Shown: positions 35,330-48,811 of the stretch, one piece after another
How positions within the stretch are numbered: position 1 is the stretch's first letter
Layout of the letters: every line of letters starts with the position of its first letter
Assembly: GCA_950295325.1 (NCBI GenBank)
Contig: OX485805.1
Coordinates: 12,806,501 to 12,870,500 of the forward strand
Direction: 5' to 3'
Length of the DNA stretch: 64,000 bases
DNA from: Polytrichum commune
Lineage: Eukaryota; Streptophyta; Polytrichopsida; Polytrichales; Polytrichaceae
Notes under the pieces: generated by a model
What the model saw: only the letters and a program-made list of their open reading frames with translations
Told to the model about the DNA's origin: nothing
The model's database searches: none
Translations under genes and position numbers: made by a program

Positions 35330-36490
35330 TCAACCTACAGACATTCCTTCTAAGAAATGAAGACATGTACCAAACCCAAGACCATTAACAACAATACTAC
35401 AAGGCCTCCCAAAAGAATACACATAAAGAAAATAAATCAATGTTTTCCCCCAAACACATTACACCTCAAAACCACATTACGGTCACCTAACCCAATTATT
35501 TGAAACCTACCTAAACCATCAAAACCATTAATCTACAACCCAACTGCTAGGACATCTATTAAGACATAATGCCCTACTCCACGCACACCCACCACACCAC
35601 AAACTCTTTACATTTATCACATCAATAAGCCCACTCCCATAAACATGCAACATCCAATTATCCAACATGATGGACCTTAGTAGTCTCACTATACTTCAAA
35701 GATTACAAGATTTGCTTGCACATATGGCATCTCTGACGAAATACCCATACAAGAAATCCTACACTACGGACCCCACCACAAACCCAACCACCAACCACCC
35801 AAATAACCCACAACATAATCAACCACATAATTGCCAACCAATAACCCATTAACCTTACCACCCTCACCCAAGATCTCCCATTCATACCCAACAATCTTGT
35901 CAAGGAGATTATGAAAATTACACATCTTGTATGAGGACTAACACATAAACATCCTACGGCAAGCCACATACAACCACCACAACCACCACAACCACCACAA
36001 CCACCACAACCACCACAACCACCACAACCACCACAACCCCCACATCCACAACCCCAAACAGTACACTACCCACATCAGCCCAACCTTCCCGAAATCCTAT
36101 ATTTCATAGAAACATACTCATCACCCCCAAATATCATCCACATCCAAGAAACTAGACCTTTTAAAAATCTGCCAAATACATAGACAACAAATTCCTCAAC
36201 TAGAAAATTATATAGTAGCACAAATGACAAAGAAACCTATATGAGATGTCCACTTTCTCCCTACACCCCCAACAAAGGAGGACTACTCACCATGATGCAC
36301 AAATCCATTTACTCCAAAGAAAACATACATAAAACTAGCACAACACACACACTGTCCCATATATTCAAAGCACCCAAATTCTGAGCAAACCCATACAACC
36401 AATTACAATTATCCACATATGCATGCCAACACACCAAGAAGACTTACACCTAATACAAGACTTAAAAACCCACATCAAAGAAACTACATG
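35330..36490 (+). pseudogene. LINE body: Pro/Gln repeat and endonuclease N-terminal remnant
   Basis: From about 35970 one open frame reads PQP/QPP repeats, then LPEILYFIETYSSPPNIIHI and QETRP, matching the start of an APE-type endonuclease (the QET glutamate binds metal). Downstream fragments include TPNKGGLLTMMHKSIYS. Stops occur throughout (for example after NLPNT). The plus strand is A/C-rich and G-poor. The domain is broken at about 36490 and resumes at 38074. Confidence 0.6.
35971..36038 (+). repeat. CAACCACCA 9-bp tandem repeat
   Basis: About 7.5 units. The 9-bp period keeps the LINE frame open and encodes Gln-Pro-Pro repeats just before the endonuclease remnant. Confidence 0.95.
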
Positions 36491-38073
36491 TAGTTAGATA
36501 TTTGCTATGACTTAAAATAACCAAAACCCATGGTACAAACTCTCAAGGAAGTCTTAATTGGTGTATATTATAAAACTTTGTCACATTAGAATTCATCAAT
36601 TAGAAGGAAAAAGAACGTTATTACATTCTTAAACCATAATTGACATGTCTTCACTTCTCTTTCTCTCAAAGGTTCCTTTTAGGACCTCGCTTCCTATATC
36701 TCATTCGATATTGTATTTTGGCTATGGTGTGTAAATATTTGTTCCCTTGCGGTGGTAACCATGATCTTTCGGATTGTAACAACTATCTTTGTAATCATAG
36801 GCCAATGCATCTTCAAATCATAACAATTTTCCCTAAATAATTGGTCGCTGTTAATTCCAATGCAAGGCAAATTGTTCATTAGTTACTTCCAAGACTTAAT
36901 TATTACCTACAATTATGAAATTAATATTTGAAACCAAGGTCAAGCTATAGTCCTAACTACCAACTTGCAACTTTCACAACAACTAGGGTAACAAGCGCAA
37001 GCATGGTGAAGTACACAACTCCATTACCTTGCATAGGTTTAAATGAAAATGATTCAAAAGTATATACTAATTTTAAATTTTGTGAAGGAAAAAAAACCAA
37101 AAACACTTGAGCAACATTGATCTACAAAGTCAAGCAATTTTTGTTGATAGTTTTTTTCAAGAAAAGTCTACATGTTTTAGAAGATGGTGCAAGTAGTGTG
37201 CAAGTAGATATATCGAACATGTAATCATCATTTTAAAATAATTAAAAAATGATAAATTACATTACATTGATGATTTTCTACAAATTTATGTAATGATGCC
37301 CTCAAGTTTTAAAATGAAGTTAAGGAATAACAAAAAAAACCCAACTTCAAAATATTTCGAAACCTACATCCAAAACCAAATTCAACCATTACCTTTTGAG
37401 CAATATTTTTAATAATATTTTTTAAATATTTCATCTTGATATTACATATTTGAGTACCTAACACAACAATAAAGTGCATCATGAAAAAATCCAATGTAAA
37501 CAATACTTTTCTAATTTTAGGCATTTGACCAAAAAAATTATGGTTTAGTATACTGGAGCATTTTTTTTTGTAGACTTGACTGTGCTTGCTCCCTAGCACA
37601 CAAGACCATATAAGCAATTGGTTAGCTTACACTTTAGACTCATAGATTATAGTTCCCTAGACTAGATTCTTACTTCATCCAAGGACAACTCGTGCCTAGA
37701 TAAAAATGATAATCTAGAGTTTATCCTAACACTTTAATCCATAATCTATCATCCCCACAATTACCTAAGGAATCAAGACTCTATTCTCATCATCTTTAGT
37801 TGGTAAAAGGGTATATTCATCTCAACTTCTACAAATTCACAAACAAGACTATAGTCCTTGTGTCAATTATAACGACAAGTTTAATATTACAATCCTTCAT
37901 GCTCTTCACCAACAATAGTCAAGTAGCCTCTCTCTCATATTAACCATGGACCTTCTCTATTCCTAACACTCCATTTGCTTTTCACATGACTTAGATTGAT
38001 TCTGAAGTGGTTCCTCTCCCATGTAACCCTTGGTAACTCTTCATTTCTATAGTGAAATTATTAACCTAAAATT
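36491..38073. mobile_element. 1.6-kb insertion splitting the LINE endonuclease
   Basis: Sequence unlike the A/C-rich LINE on either side, sitting between the two halves of the endonuclease. A short frame near 36721-36837 reads CGGNHDLSDCNN, reminiscent of a gag-type zinc knuckle but incomplete. Ends and target duplication were not resolved, so it could be one or more elements. Confidence 0.45.
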
Positions 38074-39480
38074 TTGGCTCACACTATAGAAAATTACGCT
38101 GCCCACACAATTTTCTTAGGCAAAGACTTCAACAAGGATATACTCCTCAAGGAACGAACCCCAAATAGCATAATATCTACCAAAACAATAGAAGATCTCA
38201 ATTGGCACACATTCGTCACACAGATGGGCCTACAACCCATAAACAACCAAGCAAATTTTTCCCGCCAAGGAGAACACAACTACACATCAACAAGCTTAAT
38301 TGATGGATTCTACACAAACAAACACATTGACGTTCATCACAAAACCATCATTACCAAAACTCCGATCACTGTCCAATATCACTATATTGGGGACCGAATA
38401 GTATTATTACCATAATCCAACAAGCAACCCCCATCCCAATTCGATAGCATATACAATCTCCCTAGACAAACTCCAAAACCTTAGCACACTATTCCAAGAA
38501 CACAACCAACGCAGCATCATCGCATTTACCAGAAAGCTAACCCAACCATTGACCACACTCAAAATGGGAAGATATGCAAGAAACTTTCCAAGCAACCCTC
38601 AACAATCTAAGCGCATGCGTAGAGTAAACATGCATGGCACCACCCCCATTAAAACTTACTCATAGAACACAAAACCAAGGTGGATTCCTACCCAATCAAC
38701 AACAAAAACAATGAGAAAATGATTGCAAATCTTCCATAATATCCGAAATGCAATAAGGAGCATCCCACCACTACCCATGCCAATTGGCAAAATCACCAAG
38801 ACATCAAGCAATTACTTGCACTCCCGATCACCACACCCCCCCCCCCCTCACTATCCCACATGGACGAAATAGCAACATGGACCAAAGATCACCCAATCTA
38901 GCAAAACCAACAAAATTTGAAGGATATAAAATCACCGCTAAGCAAACCATCGTTAATTATAAAAGAACCATAAAGAAATACAAAACCCTCCTCACAACAT
39001 AACTATGATTAATACACAAAAAATCCCTCAAAATTAGCTACCAAATATCCATAGACAACTTAGAAGACACTTTGGGCGACATCCAAACAAACCCCAATGA
39101 CATTACTAACAGAATCTACAAATCCCAACAACAATCATTCCAAAGTGGGGTCCCGCTATGCGTGGACCCCATAGACCACCCACTACAATGTACATGTGTA
39201 GTACGAAAATACCCTTGGCACCACACAAATGGATACAACCTTGAAAAGAAAGGAATCACCAACCACTGCATAGCAAATGACTTTACTAGAGAGGTCTTTG
39301 ACCTAAGCCTCAAAAACCTTGCTAAAGGAACACCGGGCCCATACAACATCCCCAATGAAATCATAAAAGCACTACCCACCCCCTTTCACAACCTAATCTT
39401 CAAATTCTTCAAACAATGCTACAAATGCAAACAAATTCCAACACTCTAGAACACACAAAAATAATATTATTATACAAAAA
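38074..39480 (+). pseudogene. LINE body: endonuclease C-terminal and reverse transcriptase N-terminal remnants
   Basis: 38074-38415: HTIFLGKDFNKDILL (equivalent of the GDFN motif, G replaced by K), SLIDGFYTN (SxIDxxxTN motif), and VQYHY where SDHYP is expected. 39072-39480: LAKGTPGPYNIPNEIIKALP, then HTKIILLYKNDDPS, which are the finger motifs of a LINE reverse transcriptase. The YADD palm motif was not found. Several frameshifts and stops mean no active protein. Confidence 0.7.
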
Positions 39481-42400
39481 TGATGACCCCTCATGATAGC
39501 AATCTACATACCCATAGCCGTAGCAAACACAATATACAAAATCCACACTAGAACCATCTTCCACGACCGGAACATTCTTTATTCTAGAAAGAGAGTACGA
39601 AGTCCACATTGACACAAATGTAATCACTTTCCCAATACAACAAACACAACCAGAGGCCAAATGGCTCACTAACCCAAACTACATACAACTACCCTTAGAA
39701 GAAAAATTCCACGCAAAAAATTACCTCAAAAAATTATATCATTATAACATCACCACACTCATATGGTACAACAATCATCTCCCCAACAAAATCCAAGCAC
39801 AAATACGACAACCTCCCACAAACAATCAAGGATGCCCTCTAGCAAACCAACAAATTCTTCCCTTCACAACACTCGCAAACAACAAACCTAACCCAACACC
39901 ATGCTCAAAATGAAGTAATCCCACCCCCATGTAAACTTCCCACTAAGTTGCACACCCAAAAGCAATGGGACGGGCATTTAAGCCATCATTGGCAACAAAA
40001 CTACAAAAATAAAAGACAAATGGGTAGCAACAACCTTTTATTGACACTTCTCCTATGTGTGGACCGCACTCTCAGGCAACATAGTCAAATAAGTTGACAA
40101 ACAACACATTCTCCATATACATAGTCTAACATATGAACACAACCTCATAATTAAAAACTAAATTCTCAAATTTGTACAACCACCAATCCAAACACCACAA
40201 CTCACCCTAACCATCCAAGAATCCAACCCTAACAAAGATATACAAACCATGAACCCAACCATACAAATCCAACATCACAACGCTCTAATCTTCAACTATA
40301 AAGGAGCATACATAAATACCATAACCACAAGACGATTACAATGGCGACGGGCCTCGTACACACAAAACACACAAAACCAAATTCTAACCTCACTACACCC
40401 ACCACCCCAAAACTTCGAGACCTAAATACTATGGCTCCTCAATTGATACACCACTATCCTACCAAGGAAAATACCCAAAAACATACCCCCCCCCCCATTA
40501 ATCAACACCATAGTCTACACCCAAACCTCATCATACAATCCTTCAAACTCACACACTTACACACTCATACTTCTCATCACCCCTGACATGCCCAACCCCT
40601 TCAACACACACAACTTACCACACCACAAAGATATCATATTCAACTCATAAGGACATGCACTATCCTCACAATGGAATGGTGTTGGATATACACACCCCAC
40701 ATACTAACAAACCATGACAAAGTATGTACATTGGGCCAGAATGGCCGCCAACGATAACCCCCATAACACCATAATCATTGTCCTTAACCATAAACACTAG
40801 ACACCTCACAAACTTTCACTCAAAAAACACCTAGACATACACATTGTAGCCACAATTCTACCAAACACCCAACTATACCCAGTGGCCCTCCAATGACTTG
40901 ACTACTACACCCTCCCCGAAACAATCCTTACCACAATCATATGCATACACAACCGAGACACCCCGCGCATTCACCACTCATTTGCACTCCAATTCCCATA
41001 AAACCATAAATCCATATGTAGTCAACACCTCACACAAGTAGTCCCAATCTCCATTCATAAAACTTCCCTTAGAATTAGCAACCTACAATGTACCCCCCCC
41101 CCCCAATACCACAATAATTCCATACTCGAGAGCTACCAAAATACAACCCCCTACACAGCACACACACAGAGCGAGAGAGAGATTCTTTATACCACCAGTT
41201 GGAGAAAGGACATGGAAACATGGCAAGTTCCGGTGTCTAGAACAAATTCCACAATATGCCAATAGCTGAACGTCTACTAGGATTCCATCTTCCTTAACAT
41301 ACTATGAGCACAACTATATGCAATATGGCTAGCTCTCTAGCCAACTCCCAAAATATCCCCCACGATATACACATATTTAATTATAGCCTCAACTATACAT
41401 TATAAACAATCACATCTGATGACCGTCCACCCAACATAACCTTCCAGACAAACTCCTCATTACCTCCATTGTACACCTTATCACGTGGTTCATGCACAAA
41501 ATTACCATGCAAAAAATACACACCCATACATGAATCCAAGGCAACAAAGAAGCATATACACTTGCTAATTATGAAGCCCTTATAGAACTAATCACCATTG
41601 CCCCATGCGTACATGTAGCCCACACAGTTCCACATAGACTAGCAAAATCACCCTCATCAACAAACCCCATAGGGATAATTAGAAACCTACAATCCCACAT
41701 CCAAAAATAACATGCAACAATAACAGTCAAAAGTACCCCAAAAATGTCTATAAGCAGAAAAATGGATCAATAATGACCACATTGACCCCCCCCCCTTCCA
41801 AAAAAAAAGAAATAATAATCTCAAACCACTTTTGGAAACCCCCCACACATCAGACCGCCAAATCACGCAAATCATGCCAATACATCGGAAACCACATAGA
41901 GCACCTATATTGGCCACACATCTACACCAACCCGAATGGCACACTTTGCCACAAAAATGACAAAGATATGTGACCACATTTGCTCTCTGTATGCAAAAAT
42001 AAATTCCTTAAAAGACTCAAAATGGCAAGACACAATGCTACTACCCATCAATTATCAAACTCGCTTAAGTCATGGACACATACGAGACACCTCATACCCA
42101 CCAATGCCAACAACAACACCATCCCATCGTGGATCATTAGTTGCACATACCACAACACAAAATATTCCTTCACCGCCAAACTTATACCATACATCATGTA
42201 AGCTTATATTGATGGAATGGCCCTCAAACAAACATGTCCTCTACTCCCAACACCCAAACTCTTCATGCAAATTATAAAGTTTACGTTCACACACGACCGA
42301 TACATTAGTCAAGCCATCAAGACGAAACAACACAAATACAACCCACTAGTCAATGCCATTCAAGCACAAGGATGGATAGTCCATCACCTCAAAGTCATCA

Positions 42401-42717
42401 CCGCTGGGGTAAGAGGCGCCATACACACAAACAACCTCGAAGAACTAAAAAACGTACATATTCCCATGTCATCAATCAAAAATCCCATGAAAAGCATACA
42501 CCAAGTAGCAATAACATACCTCACTTATCTAATCCTAAACAAAAGAAAATTGGACAACAAACAATCACCAACAACACTACTCAACATACGGCCCACCTAC
42601 TGCAAACATAGGGCACCTACCTAGGATTAACTACATTTAATCACGCTTAGCTAGTTTGAATACGTATGAATACATGTGAAACTAGAAGGCACAGACTAAA
42701 ACATCCTTAAAAAAAAA
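39481..42717 (+). pseudogene. LINE body: remainder of RT region and C-terminal domain, decayed
   Basis: IPIAVANTIYKIHTRTI near 39500 matches the block after RT finger motifs. The rest of the palm and RNase H area to about 42.2 kb is too broken to place. 42217-42624 keeps an open frame of 135 codons (ITAGVRGAIHTNN, KSIHQVAITYLTYLILNKRK) that looks like the conserved C-terminus of this LINE type. An A9 run at 42709-42717 may be the remains of the poly(A) tail. The span contains C10-C12 runs at 40486, 41093 and 41786. Confidence 0.55.
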
Positions 42718-42739
42718 TAGCATAATAATATAAATTTCA

Positions 42740-43065
42740 TTTTAGAATAACAAAAGGCCCTTTCACATGGTAAGTCACATAAATTATAACCTCAATGCTA
42801 ATGAGGATTTTGTAATATTTTTGACTTCCAAGTTCATTACATGTTGTAATGATGGTTTCACTTCAAGAATGAAATCCCAATCAATTGCTTCTTTACTAAG
42901 GGGAAGTGAATCTATCTATCTATCTATCTTGGAGTTTGGACTTTCAAAGGTTAAGTGCACTCAACATGGGATTTGTGGACAAGTGGCCTTCAAGAATGCA
43001 AACACAATTTATTTTTTGAAATATGGCGTGGTAAATAGCAATTTTCAATTAAGTTCAAATAAATT
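42740..43065 (+). repeat. Dispersed repeat R2, partial copy 2
   Basis: 'ggtaagtcacataaattata' through 'ggccttcaagaatgcaaaca' matches 29050-29270. It includes a (TATC)5 microsatellite at about 42910-42929. Confidence 0.75.
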
Positions 43066-43440
43066 CAATTTTTTTTGGTGGGGTTACCTAGGGGTGGCCA
43101 ATTGCAGGCCCCACCTTTGACCCCCCCCCCCATGATGGGATTTGGCATACACTCTAGCCCTAGCCGGTCAGGGGAGGCATGTCATAAAAAATCATTTACG
43201 GTAGGGATTTGCTCCGTGTCACAAAGGCATTGTGAACGCCTCCTGTGTGGTCAGGGGCTAGGAAGATCTCAGCCATCGACTGCAATATGATAGATCTAAA
43301 GGCTCTTATGTTGCCTCAACTGCTAGCTTCTCTTCCCCTCGGGTAGAGCTTGATACACTTCACATTAGATGAAATCTCCACCTCCATCCACTCATGAATA
43401 TTGGATGAAGATTTTCAAACTAAGTCCTTCATTAAAAGGA
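43066..43440. other. Gene-free DNA with C11 run
   Basis: Contains C11 at 43121-43131. No gene or element was recognised. Confidence 0.4.
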
Positions 43441-43560
43441 TTTGTTAAGGAGATGATGCTAACGAGGGGGGGGGGGGGGTTTCGAACTCCTACCTCTTCC
43501 TTCTAAAAGGTAGAACCAAAGGTACTAGCCATCAACTCCAAACCCTTTCTGATGACCAAC
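43441..43560 (-). mobile_element. Possible tRNA-derived SINE head
   Basis: Minus strand: A-box-like TGGCTAGTACC (43531-43521) followed 30-odd nt later by B-box-like GGAGTTCGAAACC (43490-43478), then a C14 run. Pol III box spacing is right. The body and tail were not delimited. Confidence 0.4.
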
Positions 43561-46554
43561 CTTAAAATGAAATGAAATTTAACATGTTGTATGAGAGCAT
43601 TTATGTGGGATTTGAAGGTTCCCAAAGGGTTCCCTAAATTCCCAATGGAGCTCCCCTCCGGGGTATGGTGAGGATGCTTGAAAGCAACAAAAGTCCATTA
43701 TTTGGGAGCGTTGCCTTTTAGGAACTTATGTTAAACATGTAATATACGGTAGTCTAGTGCAAACTTCATATTTGAAGGAGTCTTTACCTTTAATAATTGC
43801 ATTTATTACTGAGATGTGAGTCGAAAGCCAACACACACTACATTATAGATAAACTTAAAAAAAATTGAATGGATGAAAAATCTTCATGGGATTGTATCTT
43901 GCAACAAGTGGATGATGTTTTGAGGTGGATATACAAAAAATGATGAAAATAAGTTGATTCGGCCAAAAGGAGTGGCTTGAAATTTGTGTCATGTTTTTTT
44001 AGAGATGGAGTAGAGGAAATGACGAGGAATGCAAGTTGTTTTGTAATTTTGTATCATGTAAATAATTAGTTACATTTTCCAAAGAGGCAGGTAAGTCAAA
44101 CCATCTACTCGTATAGTAGAGTCTCCCTAATTTGAGTGTCAAATATCCTACTTTGCATACGAATGCACACAAAATATCTAACTCAATAGCACCCAACAGT
44201 GATCACAAGTGGTGTGAGCCAACACCTATCTTGCCAATCACTGCATCCTTTCCGGTCCACCACTTTTACAATTAGCCATTCTGGGTCCACGATCATTCTA
44301 CCCTTAGTCTAATGCATTGATAGTGGTCATTGATTGCTTTTAGATTTTCTACCGTATGTTGCGTATGGGTCTAAGGCAACATGAGGGATTGTGGCAAGCA
44401 AACCAATCTTGGGAGGGTGACTATTGGAATTTTAGAAAACCACGTGAGATAAGAAATAGGGTCAATTTTTAGGGTAAACTTTACAGTTTTGTTAGATCTA
44501 CCATAACATTGGAAATATGTCCCCTACATGATTATATGTAGAATAAGGTGGTGGATAATTCCTTCATTTTAGTAGTCAATAGGAAAAAGGGTCATAAACA
44601 CATGATCCCCCTAGAAGTGTGTAATAGGATCAATAGAATAATTATGAGTTTGACTACTTGGATGAAGAAGTGTGTAGTTTGAAGGAAAATGTTGTGGGAT
44701 TTTTTGGTGGAAGACAAGGTGGAGTGGTTGGAGCCTTCAAAGATTGTCCTCCTCATGCCATTAGCTAGTTTTAGATATTCATCGTCATTGGTGCTAAACC
44801 TCTCATAGTTTATTAGTCTTATCATGACATTATAAAGGATGTTGAACATGCATCTTGATAGTAGTGGAGGGTGTATAGTTGTATCCTAACCCTTCACATT
44901 GAAAAAGTTTGTTACAAGATTTGAATGAGACTATAGTTGAATGTGTTTGTGAACACCATCAAAGTAAATGCTTTTAATTTTTGCAATTAGTATTCTTGTA
45001 CTTGAATGCAACCTTGTTTTTTTGGAGTAGGTAATTGTGCAAACTTTCGTGTCTTGTCACAACTAATTGTATTTCTTGTTTTGTTCTATCTGTGTTTACA
45101 ACGTGTATTTCAACCTGTCTATTTTATTTTCTCTATGTTTATTGGTAACCCTTTAACTAGTATCCAAGTGCTATCGGTTGTGTTTTGAATGGTTTAAAAT
45201 AGGGAGGGAAAAAATATTGAGAGGTGCATAAATATCCCTCCATCAAATACCCCATTATTGCACATGGTTACAAAATGTAAGGGGGTGTGATCGCCCCAAG
45301 AAACCAAATGTCAATGGCTTCTAGAAATCTTATATTGCCATGATGGGGTCCCATGCTACCTACTATTTTAAATTATTCATTAAATATGTTGTGGTCACCT
45401 AACATGGTTGATTGCCACTTATGCCAAGCTTGAGGGCCCACCAATTGCAAAACTGGATTTCTATTTCCCATGATACGGCTTTTGGTTAATTTCATGGTCA
45501 TGGCTCTTGGTCCATGTGTAAAGTGATCCTAAATACATGATTCATTATTCATCATGGATCCATAATGTCGTGTTGTGATCAATGGGTGGCTACTTGAAAT
45601 TGTCTCACATGGCATATGATGCTACATGATGTGTCACGAAGACCACTTTAATAAGTATGGCACAAGTGTCCAAACTACATCACATGTATACTATATTGAC
45701 ACTACTTATGGTATTTACTATTGATCACAATTTGGTTTTGCACATTGCTACAAGCTTCTACTGCAAAGTGTAATTTCCTTATCTAGCAATTTTTTTTATT
45801 CTCTGTAATGATTTAGTGTACATGCTGGGAGAGGTCACTAAGGTGCCCATCTAAAATTGAATGTTTTTTTTTGGCACAAATTGAAGATTCAATTGCAAGA
45901 GAGTAACCAAAATACAACCAAAATGGGCAAACCAACCATATAAAACTAAAGGATGGCAGACGACCCTTGTCTTGTTACTTTCTAATTAGGGCATCTTTAT
46001 TCAAGTGGTATGAGGTTTATTATAGCTCCAAGAACATATACCAAAAAGACATGTGTTTAAAGGAGACTGAAATGCATGCTCATAACATGATGACCGTCCT
46101 AGACTTAGTTGTCCACACAATCAGATGAGGCCTTGTGTATGGCCATTTAATGAGCACGAGAATCTTCCAATGTTTGATAATGGTTAAGAAGTTCATGTGA
46201 GCTTCAAAAATTATGAGGAAAGTGGCTACGGCCTTGATGTGGATTTACTAACCATCTTAACACTAATCGAGTATTTTGTATCCTAGAAGGAGTGGGAAAA
46301 TCGGAAAGGTAACCATTTACATAAGACCCCCCCCCCCCCCTTCCCCCAGTGTACTTGTTTTATAAGCATCTCAAATTCCTATGCAAAATAGTGTTCCATT
46401 GCCGAACAGTGATGTTGCGGATTCAATTCAGGCTGCTGTGCACATGTAGGATTAGTCTTAATTATTTCCCAAGTTACACTCAAATTTCTGAGTGCATGAG
46501 TTCATTCATCTTCGCGGATGAGATGAACCACTTTAGATACTTCCATACGTCGTG
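43561..46554. other. AT-rich gene-free DNA
   Basis: No recognised gene or element. C14 lies at 46327-46340. Confidence 0.4.
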
Positions 46555-47370
46555 GGCTAATTGTCTCAAGGGTTTCAAAAATACCAAGTTTTAGTAGTTT
46601 TAAAAATCCTAGTCTAATCTAATATTTAAGGCATCAATATAAAGAGGTATAGACATAAAATAAATAAATAATGCCTCATATAGAAGCAAGTGGGGGCATC
46701 ATGTGTTGCCAACCTATCATTACTAATCCAGTTATTTTAAAGAAAAATTCACATGGGCGGACGTTAAATACCCCCTCACGAACTTTCGGAGGTATCAAAT
46801 CCGGGTTGGGGCAACCCTTAGAAATTTTCTAAACCCGACCGAAAATTGTTGTCCGCCTTGCCCAACTTCGAAAAAAACATTACCCTTGCATTCTTGAAGG
46901 CCACTTGACTACAAATCCCATATTGAATGCACTTCACCTTGAAGGTCTAAAATCCAATATATATGTGCACTTCCAATTAGCAAATAAGCAATTGATTGGG
47001 ATTTCATTCCGGAAGTGAAACCATCAATGAAGCATGTAATTAACTTGGAGGTCAAAAACATTACAATATCCTCATTAACATTGAGGTTATAATTTTGTGA
47101 CTTACCATTTAAAATTATATGTCATTCTATTGATAGCTAGATTAGTGGAAGTGTTCATAAGATGACAAAAATAAAACAATGAAGATAGAATAGAAAACAT
47201 AGAACAAAAAATATATAAATATAACTTTTTATTTTTTAGGTAATATAATATAAGGTATAAATAAATGATATGTTATTTGGAATTAGACTTGTAGGACAAC
47301 GTTATGGATGGGGTATACTCAGCAAATCATAAGTTTCTGACTATAGCTTATCTGAATTATTGTAATAAAT
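46555..47370 (-). repeat. Dispersed repeat R2, copy 3 (inverted, empty site)
   Basis: Inverted match to 28881-30050 without the 438-bp insertion. It reads straight through the target as 'aaaaacattacccttgcatt'. Confidence 0.8.
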
Positions 47371-47726
47371 TATCCAATCGCATATTTTACAGGTCCTTGA
47401 GACGACTTCATGGTCCATGGTGTAAAGAGCCCCTTATGTCTCAACCCGCAATTCAAAGTTGGAAACCCTAGTCAAATCCCGAATCCCTAACTACATCGTA
47501 CCATTTGTAGCCGCAAGGCTCCGCGTGTCCCGGTCCCATACATAACGTCAATTCGTCAATTGTCATGGCTGTGTTGCTACGTTACAACTACATGTCCACA
47601 ACGTGTCTCCACACGGTAAAAGGGGACTCACTAAATAAGGATGCTTCAATGTTTCAAATTTGGTGTAGAACGTCTAAATATGCTCTTATAGGGAATATCC
47701 TCATATGAAGATCCTCACAAGAAAAT

Positions 47727-47981
47727 TCACTATATTCGTTAATTTGGGACTTTTTCGGCATTTTGAGACAGTTACAAATATAAGAACATGGATAAAATCA
47801 CACAGATATTGGAGAATGTTGTAAGATGCAAATACTTTGAAGCGGGTGTTCATATCAAGAACCCAATTAAGAACTCATCTCAAGATGGTTTAGGTAGGAC
47901 GACCCAAACACTAGACCATGTTGTTGTGGTCCATATATTAATTTGAGACAAGAGAAAGTCTCAAATTAACGAATATAGTGA
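47727..47981. mobile_element. 255-bp MITE, copy 2
   Basis: Ends TCACTATATTCGTTAATTTG and inverted TCACTATATTCGTTAATTTG, perfect over at least 20 bp. Same length and content as the copy at 34779-35033, opposite orientation. Confidence 0.88.
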
Positions 47982-48074
47982 TACATGTAGTAATCATTTT
48001 GAAGTGTAGCTAGTAGCTAAGGTACACCAAAAAAACGTAAATTTGGTGTTTGAGTATTTGGGTGTCTACATGTA

Positions 48075-48599
48075 CAGTCCTACCTCTTTAATATGACACG
48101 TTTGGGAAACGAGAGAATCATCTTATTACCGAGGTCTCACATATTCAATGATATGACAAATTGGAGCTCTTGGTCATCATAACAAGGTACTTTACCCTAA
48201 ACACACATTACCTTAGATATTTTGTCACATATATATGTGAAATATTATTTCTAATGTCTTTACAAACATGCAATTTTTTTCTCATGAAATTTATGTGGAC
48301 TTGAAGAATGAATCAATAGTCTACTAATGTTGCCACTTCAAATTAGCAACCCGCATCTTACTGGGCCTCTCTGATCTGGCATGCGGTTTTCCTAGTTCCC
48401 TTAGTTCCCATATTTTAACATCGTTTAACATTCAAGTTTATTTTATCCACAATTCATATGTGAAAGTTAAATTAATTTAATACTAACTATGTGCATACAC
48501 ATGTGTAGGACCCGCCACATACACATTTCCCCCTCTCTATAATGTGGCGTTTTGGGGGTCGAAGAGTGTCGTATTAGCCCCCAATGTCCTCTACGACCG
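48075..48599. mobile_element. Pogo/Tigger-like non-autonomous element, copy 2
   Basis: Begins CAGTCCTACCTCTTTAATAT after TA (48073-48074) and ends 'ctacgaccg' before TA (48600-48601). Its left 100 bp matches the inverted right end of the 20.3-kb element. Confidence 0.6.
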
Positions 48600-48811
48600 T
48601 AAATTGGTTGTGAGCAATTCACTTTGACCCCTTTGACACTAGTTCATATGTTCTCTTGATTGTTTTGACTACTCTTTGATCATGTTCAAGTTTGCTATGT
48701 TATGCCACATGGACAATTTTGATTCAACATAGTTAGTTATTTTTTATTATATCAAACATGGGAGTAAACTTTCAACAGTGAAACCAATCCACAAACGCAA
48801 ACTTGACATTT

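Noticed and set aside
42740-43290. Frames of 117 and 71 codons
   Set aside because: They lie in dispersed repeat R2 and across a C11 run; other R2 copies do not keep the frame.
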